A stretch of 64,000 nt of DNA from Bradyrhizobium murdochi. GTDB lineage: Bacteria; Pseudomonadota; Alphaproteobacteria; Rhizobiales; Xanthobacteraceae. The notes below the pieces were generated by a model. That model did not search any database. It had not been told where the DNA came from and was given only the letters and a program-made list of their open reading frames with translations. This document shows, piece by piece, positions 33,687 through 42,870 of this stretch. Location: contig NZ_AXAU01000001.1 of NCBI RefSeq assembly GCF_000472965.1, forward strand, positions 713,162-777,161, in the 5' to 3' direction. The stretch's first letter is position 1; every line of letters begins with the position of its first letter. The position numbers and the translations under genes are program-made.

Positions 33687-34538
33687 ATGACCCCTTCCCG
33701 CGATATTTCCCGCCTCATCGAGATCATGGCGGCGCTGCGCACGCCGGTCACGGGCTGCCCGTGGGACCTCGAACAGAACTTTGCGACCATCGCGCCCTAT
33801 ACCATCGAAGAAGCCTATGAGGTGGCCGACGCGATCACACGCGGCGATTTCGATGATCTCCGCGAGGAACTCGGCGATCTCCTGCTGCAGGTCGTCTATC
33901 ACGCCCGCATGGCGGAAGAGCAAAACGCCTTTGCCTTCGGCGACGTGGTCGAGGCGATCACAGGCAAGCTAATACGCCGTCATCCGCATGTGTTCGCCGA
34001 CAAGGACGGCAACATCGCCCCCGCGGGCGTCAAGAGCGCGTGGGAACGCATCAAAGCTGAGGAAAAGGCCGAGCGCGCGGCGCGGCGGCCGTCGGAAGAG
34101 ACCACGCACAAATCGCTGCTCGCAACCGTCAAGGCCGGCCAGCCGGCGCTGACGCGCGCGATGGAATTGCAGCGCAAGGCCTCCACCGTCGGCTTCGACT
34201 GGAACGATCCCCACGCGGTGCTGCACAAGATTCGCGAGGAGGCTGATGAGATCGAAGCCGCCCTGGAGAACGGCAAGCCTGACGAACTCGCGGCCGAAAC
34301 TGGCGATCTCCTGTTCGCGCTGGTCAATCTGGCGCGACATGTCGGCGCCGATCCCGAAACCGCGCTGCGCGGCACCAACGCCAAGTTCGAGCGCCGCTTT
34401 GCCTACATCGAGCGCGTGCTGGCGGCCAAAGGCCGTTCGCTCGAGGACGCAACACTCGCCGAAATGGATGCATTGTGGAATGAAGCTAAGGATGCGGAAC
34501 AGCCAGCCGCAGCCTCAGCGCGGATTGATCGGAGATAG
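33687..34538 (+). CDS. mazG: Nucleoside triphosphate pyrophosphohydrolase MazG
   Basis: Two MazG domains are recognisable: PVTGCPWDLEQNFATIAPYTIEEAYEVADAI and LREELGDLLLQVVYHARMAEEQ at the N-terminus, then KIREEADEIEAAL with ELAAETGDLLFALVNLARHVG at the C-terminus, each with the E-x2-E...E-x2-D metal sites. It hydrolyses all NTPs to NMP and PPi. The gene faces hflX and is convergent with it, as in other alphaproteobacteria. Confidence 0.95.
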   Translation: MTPSRDISRLIEIMAALRTPVTGCPWDLEQNFATIAPYTIEEAYEVADAITRGDFDDLREELGDLLLQVVYHARMAEEQNAFAFGDVVEAITGKLIRRHPHVFADKDGNIAPAGVKSAWERIKAEEKAERAARRPSEETTHKSLLATVKAGQPALTRAMELQRKASTVGFDWNDPHAVLHKIREEADEIEAALENGKPDELAAETGDLLFALVNLARHVGADPETALRGTNAKFERRFAYIERVLAAKGRSLEDATLAEMDALWNEAKDAEQPAAASARIDRR

Positions 34539-34558
34539 GACGCGCGTTCGCGCGACAA

Positions 34559-35935
34559 TTACGCCACCCGCGGAACGGCATCGAACCGCGACACCACGAT
34601 ATCGCGCTTGGTCTCGTCGACGCGCACCGTCATGTCGAAGCGTCCGTCGCGGAGCTCTTTGTTGAGCACTTCGGCATTGCGATGCAGCCAACTGATGCCG
34701 GCGCCGTCGGAAGCGTCGATGGAGAGGTCGAGCGTCGTGCGCGTCGCCGCCAGGCGATCCTCGATCGCGGTCAGCAACGCATCGATCCCCTCGCCTGACG
34801 CCGCGGAGACCAGGAAGCACGGCCGTTCCGGCGGGCGACGCGCGGCGATGTTGCGCAGGTTCTCGCGTTCCTCGGGATCGAAGCGATCGATCTTGTTCCA
34901 GACCTCGAGGATACGTGCGCCGGCATCCGGATCGATGCCGAGCTGACGCAGCACGGCATCGACGTCGCGCTCCTGCGCCGCCGCGTCTTCATGCGAGATG
35001 TCGCGCACGTGGAGGATGATATCGGCCTCCAGTACCTCTTCCAGCGTGGCGCGGAAGGCGGCGACGAGCTGCGTCGGCAGGTTGGAGATGAATCCGACGG
35101 TGTCCGAGAGCATCGCCTTGCCGCCATGCGGCAGGCTCAGCGCGCGCAAGGTCGGGTCCAGCGTCGCAAACAGCATGTCGGCCGCTTGCACGTCGGCACG
35201 TGTAAGCCGGTTGAACAAGGTCGATTTGCCAGCATTGGTGTAGCCGACCAGCGCAACCACGCGATACGGTACCCGCTGCCGGCCGGCGCGGTGCAGCCGC
35301 CGCGTCGCCTGCACCTTCTTCAGTTCATTTTCCAGCCGCGTGATGCGGTCGCCGATCAGGCGACGGTCGGCCTCGATCTGGGTCTCGCCGGGGCCGCCCA
35401 TGAAGCCGAAACCGCCGCGCTGGCGCTCCAGATGGGTCCATGACCGCACCAGACGGCTGCGCTGATAGTTCAGGTGCGCGAGCTCGACCTGCAGCGCGCC
35501 TTCTTTGGTCTTGGCGCGGCGGCCGAAAATTTCCAAAATCAGTCCCGTGCGGTCGAGCACCTTGGTGTTCCAGGCCTTCTCGAGGTTGCGCTGCTGGATC
35601 GGCGCCAACGCGCAATCCATCACCACCAGCTCGATATCATGGCCTGCGATCAGGCCCGTGATCTCCTCGACCTTTCCCTTGCCGAGGTAAGTCGCTGGAC
35701 GGATCTGGGTCACTGGCGCAATCAGCGCGTCGGCGATCGTGAGGTCGATGGCGCGCGCCAGACCCGTGGCTTCCTCAAGCCGGCCCTCGAAATCGCGCGC
35801 AGCCTCGTTCGCCTGCGCATCGGCATCGCCGCGGCGCATTCGCAAATATGGGCCGATGACGATCACCCGCCCACTTTGTTTGGCCCCCGCCGACCGCGGA
35901 CGGTCGGCGCTCCCTTCACGGTCGAAGGGTTCCAA
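34559..35935 (-). CDS. hflX: GTPase HflX
   Basis: The HflX N-terminal domain (ATYLGKGKVEEI, ALAPIQQRNLEKAWNTKVLDRTGLILEIFGRRAKTKEG) is followed by a helical linker (GGPGETQIEADRRLIGDRITRLENEL) and the GTPase domain with GYTNAGKSTLFNRL (G1), DTVGF (G3) and NKID (G4). It is a ribosome-binding GTPase that splits stalled 70S ribosomes. It lies 11 bases downstream of hfq, the classical hfq-hflX pair. Confidence 0.95.
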   Translation of the reverse strand: MEPFDREGSADRPRSAGAKQSGRVIVIGPYLRMRRGDADAQANEAARDFEGRLEEATGLARAIDLTIADALIAPVTQIRPATYLGKGKVEEITGLIAGHDIELVVMDCALAPIQQRNLEKAWNTKVLDRTGLILEIFGRRAKTKEGALQVELAHLNYQRSRLVRSWTHLERQRGGFGFMGGPGETQIEADRRLIGDRITRLENELKKVQATRRLHRAGRQRVPYRVVALVGYTNAGKSTLFNRLTRADVQAADMLFATLDPTLRALSLPHGGKAMLSDTVGFISNLPTQLVAAFRATLEEVLEADIILHVRDISHEDAAAQERDVDAVLRQLGIDPDAGARILEVWNKIDRFDPEERENLRNIAARRPPERPCFLVSAASGEGIDALLTAIEDRLAATRTTLDLSIDASDGAGISWLHRNAEVLNKELRDGRFDMTVRVDETKRDIVVSRFDAVPRVA

Positions 35936-35946
35936 TCAGTTCACTC

Positions 35947-36195
35947 TCAAGCCGGAGCATCCTCACCGCCCTCGAACAACTGGATCGGAGCGCCGGGCAT
36001 GATGGTCGAGATCGCATGCTTGTAGACTAGCTGCGAGTGGCCGTCGCGCCGAAGCAGCAAGCAGAAATTGTCGAACCAGGTGACTATCCCCTGCAGCTTT
36101 ACTCCGTTGACCAGAAAGATCGTCAGTGGCGTTTTTGTTTTACGAACGTGATTTAGGAAGGTGTCTTGTAGATTTTGTGCGCGGTCTGCCGCCAT
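35947..36195 (-). CDS. hfq: RNA chaperone Hfq
   Basis: The 82-aa Sm-like protein has [19 protein letters not shown] and [27 protein letters not shown] (Sm1), then [12 protein letters not shown] (Sm2 with the YKHAI signature). It forms a hexamer that pairs small RNAs with mRNA; in rhizobia it also affects NifA expression. The position between ntrX and hflX follows the usual nifR3-ntrBC-ntrYX-hfq array. Confidence 0.97.
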   Translation of the reverse strand: MAADRAQNLQDTFLNHVRKTKTPLTIFLVNGVKLQGIVTWFDNFCLLLRRDGHSQLVYKHAISTIMPGAPIQLFEGGEDAPA

Positions 36196-36496
36196 TGTTT
36201 TTGTCCCGCCGTCTTGTGCTTCTTTTTATTAAGCCGTTGTTGCTCTCTCGCGGAGCCTGCCCCGACCTGCCGGCCCACCCTGAGATCCCCCTCCGGTCGG
36301 CTCGACAGCACGATTAGAGGGTACGCGCGGTTATTAGGCAAGCCGGTTCGGGCGCCACCGGCGCGGAACCCAGTGGCCATTCTCCGCAAGCGTCCGGAAA
36401 GAGATAAATATTCCCAAGCAGATGCATGAATCGGAGAGACCCCATTGGGTTGGCGGCGCGTTCGATTCGTATCGCAGAAGCGCGATTCAATCAGCC
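36196..36496. other. Intergenic region between hfq and ntrX
   Basis: About 300 bases without a gene. An imperfect hairpin at 36345-36370 (GGTTC arm paired with GAACC around GGCGCC-rich sequence) may end the ntrX transcript on the minus strand or pause it before hfq, whose own promoter probably lies here. Confidence 0.45.
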
Positions 36497-37867
36497 TCAG
36501 CCAACCCCTAGCGCCTTGAGCTTGCGATGCAGCGCCGAACGCTCCATGCCGACGAATTCGGCCGTACGCGAAATATTGCCCGAGAACCGGCTGATCTGCG
36601 CGATCAGATAGTCACGCTCGAACACTTCCCGCGCCTCGCGCAGCGGCAACCCCATGATGTGCTCGCCATTGTTGCTGGTCGGCATCGCCGGCACCATCGA
36701 GCCGACATCCTGAGGCAGCATATCGGCTGTGATAATCGCTTCCGGACCGCCACCGGCCAGAATCATGACGCGCTCGACATTGTTCCGGAGCTGGCGGACG
36801 TTGCCGGGCCAGACATGGGACTGCAATACCGCCATCGCATCTTGGCCGATCTGCCGCTTCGGCAAGCCTGTCGCCGCCGATATCTGGTCCATGAAATAAT
36901 CGATCAGTTCGGGGATATCCTCGCGGCGTTCCGATAGCGGGGGAACACGAATCGGCACCACTGACAATCGATGGTAGAGATCCTCCCGGAATCGCCCTTC
37001 CGCGATCTCCTCCTCCAGATTGCGCGCGGTCGAGGAGATGATTCGGACGTCGACATGAATCTTGGCAGCGCCTCCCGAGCGTTGAAAGGTCTGATCGACC
37101 AGCACGCGCAGGATCTTGTTCTGGGTTTCGCGCGGCATGTCGGCGATTTCGTCGATGAACAGCGTGCCGCCGTGAGCCTCTTCCAACGCGCCAGGCTTGC
37201 GCGGCTGCTCGCCGTTGGTCTGCTCGATGCCGAACAGCTCGACTTCCATCCGTTCCGGGGTAATCGCCGCGGCGTTGATGACGACGAACGGGCCTTCTGC
37301 ACGGCTCGATGCATTGTGCAGCGTGCGCGCCGCCAATTCCTTACCCGAGCCGGAGGGGCCGACGATCAGGATGCGGCTGTTGGCCTTGGCCGCGCGGTCG
37401 ATGGTCTGGCGCAACTGGTTCATGCAGGCGGAGCGTCCGGTGAGGACGCTCGCGGTGGGAGCCAGTTGCTTGAGTTCCTTCACCTCGCGCTTGAGGCGCG
37501 AGGTCTCCAGCGCTCGCGTCGCCACCAGGATCAGCCGGTCGGACTTGAACGGCTTTTCGATGAAGTCATAGGCGCCCCGCTTGATCGCTGCCACCGCGGT
37601 CTCGATGTTGCCGTGGCCTGAGATCATCACCACTGGAACGTCGGCGTGCTCCTTCTTGATTTGCTCGAGCAGTTGCAGGCCGTCGAGCTTGGAGCCCTGC
37701 AGCCAGATATCGAGAAACACCAGATGCGGGCGGCGGTTGGCGACCTCGGCCAATGCCGAATCGCTGTCGCGCGCGGTACGGGTATTGAAGCCTTCGTCTT
37801 CCAGGATGCCCGCAACGAGGTCACGAATATCGGCTTCGTCGTCGACAATCAGAATGTCACTGGCCAT
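36497..37867 (-). CDS. ntrX: Nitrogen assimilation response regulator NtrX
   Basis: An N-terminal receiver domain (DILIVDDEADIRDLVAGIL, phospho-Asp in LVFLDIWLQGSKLDG) is followed by an AAA+ domain (Walker A VGPSGSGKELAART, Walker B GGTLFIDEIADM) and a Fis-type helix-turn-helix (NISRTAEFVGMERSALHRKLKALG). The GAFTGA loop that contacts sigma-54 is replaced by NGEQPRKPGALEEA, as is usual in NtrX, so it probably does not work as a standard sigma-54 activator. It pairs with NtrY, whose gene is upstream. Confidence 0.95.
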   Translation of the reverse strand: MASDILIVDDEADIRDLVAGILEDEGFNTRTARDSDSALAEVANRRPHLVFLDIWLQGSKLDGLQLLEQIKKEHADVPVVMISGHGNIETAVAAIKRGAYDFIEKPFKSDRLILVATRALETSRLKREVKELKQLAPTASVLTGRSACMNQLRQTIDRAAKANSRILIVGPSGSGKELAARTLHNASSRAEGPFVVINAAAITPERMEVELFGIEQTNGEQPRKPGALEEAHGGTLFIDEIADMPRETQNKILRVLVDQTFQRSGGAAKIHVDVRIISSTARNLEEEIAEGRFREDLYHRLSVVPIRVPPLSERREDIPELIDYFMDQISAATGLPKRQIGQDAMAVLQSHVWPGNVRQLRNNVERVMILAGGGPEAIITADMLPQDVGSMVPAMPTSNNGEHIMGLPLREAREVFERDYLIAQISRFSGNISRTAEFVGMERSALHRKLKALGVG

Positions 37868-37884
37868 GGGTTACACCTGCCTTG

Positions 37885-40242
37885 TCAGTTGCCCGTTGCG
37901 GCTTCGGTTTTTGTTTCATCATTGGTCGCGGATGCCGCCTTATTGGTTTCGTCAATCTGTGGTTTTGTCTCCGGAGCCGGATGCTTCGGCGCATGGCCGG
38001 ATACGGCGAACCGCAGCCGCATCCAGGCGCCGCGCTGTCCGGGGCGGAAATCGGAGGCGTCCTTGAGCTCGATGCGGCCGCCATGGTCTTCCAGGACGCG
38101 GCCGACGATGGCGAGCCCGAGACCGGTGCCCTTCTGGCGCGTCGTCACATAGGGCTCCAGCAACCGCGCACGGCTCACTTTCGGCAGGCCGACACCGTTG
38201 TCGATCACGTCGATCACGATGTCGTCGCTTTCGCGCGCGGCGATGACGTCGATGCGTCCCTTGCCGAGTTCTTCCGGCGGGACCTGCTCGATCGCCTCCG
38301 TCGCGTTCTTGATGATGTTGGTCAGCGCCTGCGAGATCAGCCGGCGGTCGAACTGCGCGCGCATCGGGTCCTGCTTGATATCGGCCTCGATATCGAGATC
38401 GGGATGTCCGACCTTCATCAGGAATACCGCCTGCCGCACGGTATCGGCGACGTCCTCGCCTTCCATGACCGGCTTTGGCATCCGCGCGAAGCGGGAGAAT
38501 TCATCAACCATCCGCCTGATGTCGTCGACCTGTCGCACGATGGTTTCGGTACATTGTTCGAAGATGTTCTTGTCTTCGGTGATGACCTTGCCGAATTTGC
38601 GGCGGATGCGTTCGGCCGAAAGCTGGATCGGCGTCAGCGGATTCTTGATCTCATGGGCGATGCGGCGCGCCACGTCGCCCCATGCCGAGGTACGTTGCGC
38701 GGAGACGAGCTCCGTGATGTCATCGAGCGTAATGATGTAGCTGTCACGCGAGTGGCTGGTCTGCTCGGCGCTGACGCGGACCGACAGGTTGCGCTCGTGG
38801 CCGTCGCGGGTGATCGTGATCTGGCCTTGCACCAGGCGCTGCGTCCCCTCGCGCGCGGTCTTCATCATGTCATCGAGTTCGGGCAGAACGTCCGATAGCG
38901 GATGGTCCAAGGTCTCCGATTCCGCATGGCCAATCAGTTTCTCGGCCGAGCGATTGAGGATGCCGACGCTGCCCGAAGCATCGACGCCGATGATACCGGC
39001 GCTGGCCGAGGAGAGCACCGCCTCGATGAAGCGGCGTCGGCTGTCGATCAGCTCCGAGGCGCTGACCAGCTCGTCGCGCTGGGTGCGCAATTCGGCCGTC
39101 ATCTTGTTGAAGGTCTCGCCGAGTTGGGCGAGATCACCCTCGGATTTATGGACCGGCACCTGGACATGCAGATCGCCGGTCGAAACGATGTTGGCCGCGC
39201 TCATTAGATTGCGGATCGGCGCCACCAGCCAGTTGGCGAAATTCAGCCCGATCAGCACCGACGCCATCAGAATGGTCAGCGCAATCACCGCAAACATCAG
39301 CGCGAAGGCGACCTGAATGCCGAGCCGGCGGGCTTCGATCTGGGCATATTCGGCGACGCTGGCCTCGGTCTGCTTGAGCTGGCTGATCACACGCGGATCG
39401 AGCAGGCGTGCCACGTAAAGGAAGGTATCGTCAAAGGCGCGCAACCGGATCACCGCTGCCACATAATTGGCTTCGGGAAAGACCGCGATCGGCGGCTCAT
39501 CTTCATTGACGTTGCTGAGAAAGTCCTGCGGCGGTGTCGTGAATTCCTGCTGGATTCCGGTCTTCGCCGTGACCAGGATGTTGCCATTCTTGTCAACCAG
39601 CATCGCGGCTGGCAGGTTTCGTGCGGCCGCATTTGCGGTCAGCAGTTCCTGAAACGACCGCCGGTCCTGATCATACAACGGTCGCGCGCGGGCAATATCT
39701 TCCGTCATACCCAGGATGTCGCCACGGATAAGCCTTGCGTGCTCCTGCATGTAGGCGCGGGCAACGGTCAGCGAGTTCTCTATGACCTCGCGCGTCGGAC
39801 CCGAGAACAGCCGGTCGAGGCCGCGGTCGATGGTCACGTTGGCGACGATCGCGACGAGTACGGCCGGCAGCACGGCGATGATGGAGAACAGGCTGACGAT
39901 CTGAACGTGCAGCCGTGCCGCGGCCCGGCCACGCCGCCGCGCCTGGATCACCAGCCAGACTTCGCGGGTTATGATTGCGACCAGCAGAAGTGTGGTCGCT
40001 GCATTGATCAGCAGGAACGAATAGACAACCTGGCGAGTAGGCTCGATCGGCGTCAGGCCGGCCAAGACGATGAAGGTCAGAAATGCCGACAGCAGCGCGA
40101 CGGCGACCGCAAACGGTGCCACCCACTTCCGCAGGATCCCTCCTCCGGATTCGGTAAGCGATGGGTCGAACGATGGTGCCGAGTTCGTCTCTGCGGTGTT
40201 CATTCCGGCAATTCGGTGAGCTGAAAGGCTATGGCCCGCCAA
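37885..40242 (-). CDS. ntrY: Sensor histidine kinase NtrY
   Basis: Four or so N-terminal membrane helices (APFAVAVALLSAFLTFIVLAG; YSFLLINAATTLLLVAIITREV) flank a periplasmic region; an additional helix leads to a HAMP domain (NFANWLVAPIRNLMSAANIVSTGDL), a PAS domain (AVLSSASAGIIGVDASGSVGILNRSAEKLIG), and the kinase core with H-box [21 protein letters not shown] and ATP lid GLGLAIVGRVLEDHGG. It phosphorylates NtrX in response to nitrogen status or redox (family knowledge). Its start is the left border of the accessory insert. Confidence 0.95.
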   Translation of the reverse strand: MAGHSLSAHRIAGMNTAETNSAPSFDPSLTESGGGILRKWVAPFAVAVALLSAFLTFIVLAGLTPIEPTRQVVYSFLLINAATTLLLVAIITREVWLVIQARRRGRAAARLHVQIVSLFSIIAVLPAVLVAIVANVTIDRGLDRLFSGPTREVIENSLTVARAYMQEHARLIRGDILGMTEDIARARPLYDQDRRSFQELLTANAAARNLPAAMLVDKNGNILVTAKTGIQQEFTTPPQDFLSNVNEDEPPIAVFPEANYVAAVIRLRAFDDTFLYVARLLDPRVISQLKQTEASVAEYAQIEARRLGIQVAFALMFAVIALTILMASVLIGLNFANWLVAPIRNLMSAANIVSTGDLHVQVPVHKSEGDLAQLGETFNKMTAELRTQRDELVSASELIDSRRRFIEAVLSSASAGIIGVDASGSVGILNRSAEKLIGHAESETLDHPLSDVLPELDDMMKTAREGTQRLVQGQITITRDGHERNLSVRVSAEQTSHSRDSYIITLDDITELVSAQRTSAWGDVARRIAHEIKNPLTPIQLSAERIRRKFGKVITEDKNIFEQCTETIVRQVDDIRRMVDEFSRFARMPKPVMEGEDVADTVRQAVFLMKVGHPDLDIEADIKQDPMRAQFDRRLISQALTNIIKNATEAIEQVPPEELGKGRIDVIAARESDDIVIDVIDNGVGLPKVSRARLLEPYVTTRQKGTGLGLAIVGRVLEDHGGRIELKDASDFRPGQRGAWMRLRFAVSGHAPKHPAPETKPQIDETNKAASATNDETKTEAATGN

Positions 40243-40338
40243 TTGCGGACTGATGCATTCATATCACAATGTTGCCGAATTGCGGCATCAGTAAGATGTT
40301 TGTTTTATCAATAGCTTACCGGAATTCTTTTCACGCGA

Positions 40339-41436
40339 GTGGTAAAATTACCAAGCGTCGAATCATCCTCACCAGACAATTATCCGCAGCGTGACGGCAA
40401 CCCATCGGGGAAGGTGCCATCGGCAAGCTTTGTCGCAAAATCGGACAAGGCATGGGGGATTCGGGAAAGACGCCCAAGCCGTCCTGGGCCAGAACCGTGC
40501 ACCAACATTCGAACCCGAGGTCCCGTCCTGCCCAAGTTCCCGCGCGGCCCTGCCAGCCCCGCATCCATCGTCGCGGCTATGAAGTGGGTAGCGGGTCTTC
40601 CGCCAAAGACACGTGCCAGCTTTGCCAGGGGTCGGTGCGTTCGCGGCACCTATGCCCCATCCGATCAAGCCAAGGAGATCACGAAATCCTGTAGCTTCAC
40701 CAAGCCATCGCGCGTGCTGGCGCGCTTCTCGGTGGAAGGAGGCCTAGACACCAACGACACGTTGTTGCGCGGTTTCAGCTTCCGGCTTGGCAGCGATGGC
40801 CAGCGCTCGGAAATATTCACACAGAGCGCCCCGGTTCATTTCGCGAGGACGCTTGACCAGATGTTGGCTTTCCTCCGAGCGCGCATTCCAGGACCCGACG
40901 GCAGGCCGGACTTGGAAAAGGTCGAGGCATTCTCAGTTGCCAATCCCGAGACGCTGCATCAGGCAAGCTACATAGCCGCGCATCCGCCGCCCGCAAGCTT
41001 TGCCTGCACAACCTATTGGGGCGTGCACGCTTTTCCCGCGACGAATTCGAAGGGCGAGACCAGGTTCATCAAGTTCAAGGTCACGCCGGTTAGCGAACAG
41101 GCGACCGAACCCAAGGTCAGGGTAAAGCCTGCCGGGCTGCTGCACGACGACCTCGAAACCCGGATCGCGGCTCGCGATATCAGGTTCAGCGTAATGGCGC
41201 TGCTGGATCGTCCCGGTGACCCCGTCATGGACGTGACCGTCCGATGGCCCGATGAGGACGGACGCGAAGCGGTGCGGCTGGGTACGATCGTGATCACCGG
41301 TGTTGAAGCAAACGATGCGGGCGACGAGCCCGTGTTCAATCCGGCAACTCTGGCCGAAGGCATCGGTCATCCGCCGGACGAGATGTTTGCGGCCCGCCGC
41401 GCCGCTTACACTATCTCGCGGACAAGGCGTCGCTGA
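40339..41436 (+). CDS. Catalase-family protein lacking the distal histidine
   Basis: The region from about residue 70 on matches small catalase-related (SrpA-type) proteins: RCVRGTYAPSDQAKEITKSCSF, ARFSVEGGLDTNDTLLRGFSFRL, GTTYWGVHAF-like block here as TTYWGVHAFPATNSKGETRFIKFKV, and the heme-Tyr region ARRAAYTISRTRRR. The catalase motif RxxHAxG appears as RASFARG, so the essential distal His is Phe (F95). The N-terminal 70 residues have low similarity to anything, so an ATG at 40579 (MKWVAG) could be the true start, though ASPASIVAA just before it looks conserved. It may bind heme without catalase activity. The product is cytoplasmic. Confidence 0.75.
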   Translation: MVKLPSVESSSPDNYPQRDGNPSGKVPSASFVAKSDKAWGIRERRPSRPGPEPCTNIRTRGPVLPKFPRGPASPASIVAAMKWVAGLPPKTRASFARGRCVRGTYAPSDQAKEITKSCSFTKPSRVLARFSVEGGLDTNDTLLRGFSFRLGSDGQRSEIFTQSAPVHFARTLDQMLAFLRARIPGPDGRPDLEKVEAFSVANPETLHQASYIAAHPPPASFACTTYWGVHAFPATNSKGETRFIKFKVTPVSEQATEPKVRVKPAGLLHDDLETRIAARDIRFSVMALLDRPGDPVMDVTVRWPDEDGREAVRLGTIVITGVEANDAGDEPVFNPATLAEGIGHPPDEMFAARRAAYTISRTRRR

Positions 41437-41463
41437 GCGGACGAGGCTGCTGCCGTGCTCCGA

Positions 41464-42396
41464 TCACGTTTCGCTTTCCGGTGCGCCCAGCATTTCGCGA
41501 CGCCACACTCCCGGGCTGACGCCGATCACGGAGGTAAACACCCGCGTAAAGTGGCTCTGATTGGCGAACCCCGCCGACACCGCAATTTCCGCCAGCGGCA
41601 GGTCGCGAACGGTCATAAGCTGCCTGGCCGCCTTCACGCGCTGGCGAAGCAGCCACTGGTGTGGCGGCAGGCCGGTGGAGATGCGAAAGGCGCGCGAAAA
41701 GTGGCTGACCGAGAGATCGAATTCTGCCGCGATCTGTTGCAACGAAAGCGTCCCGCCGAGGTCTGACTCCAGTCTTTCACACGCGCGCTTGACCTGCCAC
41801 GGCGCAAGGCCGCCGCGGGCCAGCTCGGTATTGCGCCGCAGTCCGCCATAGGTCTGGGCAACGTGCGCGGTGAGCGCGAGCATCATGTGATCGATGAAAA
41901 GCTGGTTCGCCTCGGACGGCCGCCGCAATCCTTCCAGGAACGAGGCGCCGATATGACGGACGACCGTGTCGTCGTGGCCGACGCCGAGCTCACATGCAAG
42001 ATCGCCAATGCGCGGCGCGCCGGACTGTTCAGCGATGCCGTCGAGCGCCGAGCGCGGAAGATGGAAAAACAGGGAGTGAAACGGCTTATCGATCACATAG
42101 CGCGGATCGCGCTTGAGATCGTACAGATAGGTTGCGCCGGCCCGGACATCCCTCTTCATGATGCACTTACCGCGCTCCCAAAGCTCGCAGTCCGGATAAT
42201 CGTGAAGCTTCAGGCTGACGAGAAAGGCGTCCTCCGGTGTCAGCGTGCCGGAAAGGCCGGGTATCGGGTTATCATCGCGCGTTTCGGTGACCGCCAGTTC
42301 AACGCCGCGCAGTGAACGCGTGACCAGCGACGGCGGCGCGTCTTTCAGGTGCAGGAATCGCCCGAGCCTCGCGCCAAACGCGCCCGCCTGTGCCAT
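41464..42396 (-). CDS. AraC-family transcriptional regulator
   Basis: The C-terminal ~100 residues carry the two helix-turn-helix units of AraC: LSLQQIAAEFDLSVSHFSRAFRISTGLPPHQWLLRQRVKAARQLM and LPLAEIAVSAGFANQSHFTRVFTSVIGVSPGVWRRE. The N-terminal part is a divergent sensing domain (DCELWERGKCIMKRDVRAGATYLYDL). It is convergent with the catalase-like gene. Targets and ligand are unknown. Confidence 0.9.
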   Translation of the reverse strand: MAQAGAFGARLGRFLHLKDAPPSLVTRSLRGVELAVTETRDDNPIPGLSGTLTPEDAFLVSLKLHDYPDCELWERGKCIMKRDVRAGATYLYDLKRDPRYVIDKPFHSLFFHLPRSALDGIAEQSGAPRIGDLACELGVGHDDTVVRHIGASFLEGLRRPSEANQLFIDHMMLALTAHVAQTYGGLRRNTELARGGLAPWQVKRACERLESDLGGTLSLQQIAAEFDLSVSHFSRAFRISTGLPPHQWLLRQRVKAARQLMTVRDLPLAEIAVSAGFANQSHFTRVFTSVIGVSPGVWRREMLGAPESET

Positions 42397-42870
42397 ATGC
42401 GTTATCTCACTTTGAATTTGGAAGGGCTGGTCACCGCGCCGTCAGCGAAATGAATGCGTATTATCTGCTTTCAGAGCGTGGCCGTCTACGATGTTTGGCC
42501 GAGACCGTTATCTCATCAGCTTTGTGACAACGCAGCCGCTTGCTTTGGAATGGCAGCACTGTGGTCCATTTGCAACCCAAGCACACGCAATGGTAGCGGC
42601 CTTTGCCTCATTCGACGGCAGAGGCCGACCCTGCCCAACCGTTGAGCGACTTCGGTCACAAACGCTTGATGGCCGCTTGCAGCAAGATCAGGCAAAGCAC
42701 CGCCGCTTTAGGAAAGACCCCCGTAGCTCGACGCGCCTAGAACGCGCACCGAAAGCTCTCGACGCTTGGCGGCATCAGTACGGTCAGACAGGAAGCAACA
42801 GCTTCGCGTCAGCACCGCAAGTCAGGCCCGGCGGCGCGAGCGAAAGGCCCCCTTCAAGCGAGCAACTGCC
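42397..42870. other. Divergent intergenic region between two AraC genes, 474 bp
   Basis: Both AraC-type genes point away from this interval, so it should hold both promoters and perhaps shared operators. Open frames within it (for example plus 42491-42874) do not look coding. I see no clear repeat. Confidence 0.45.
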
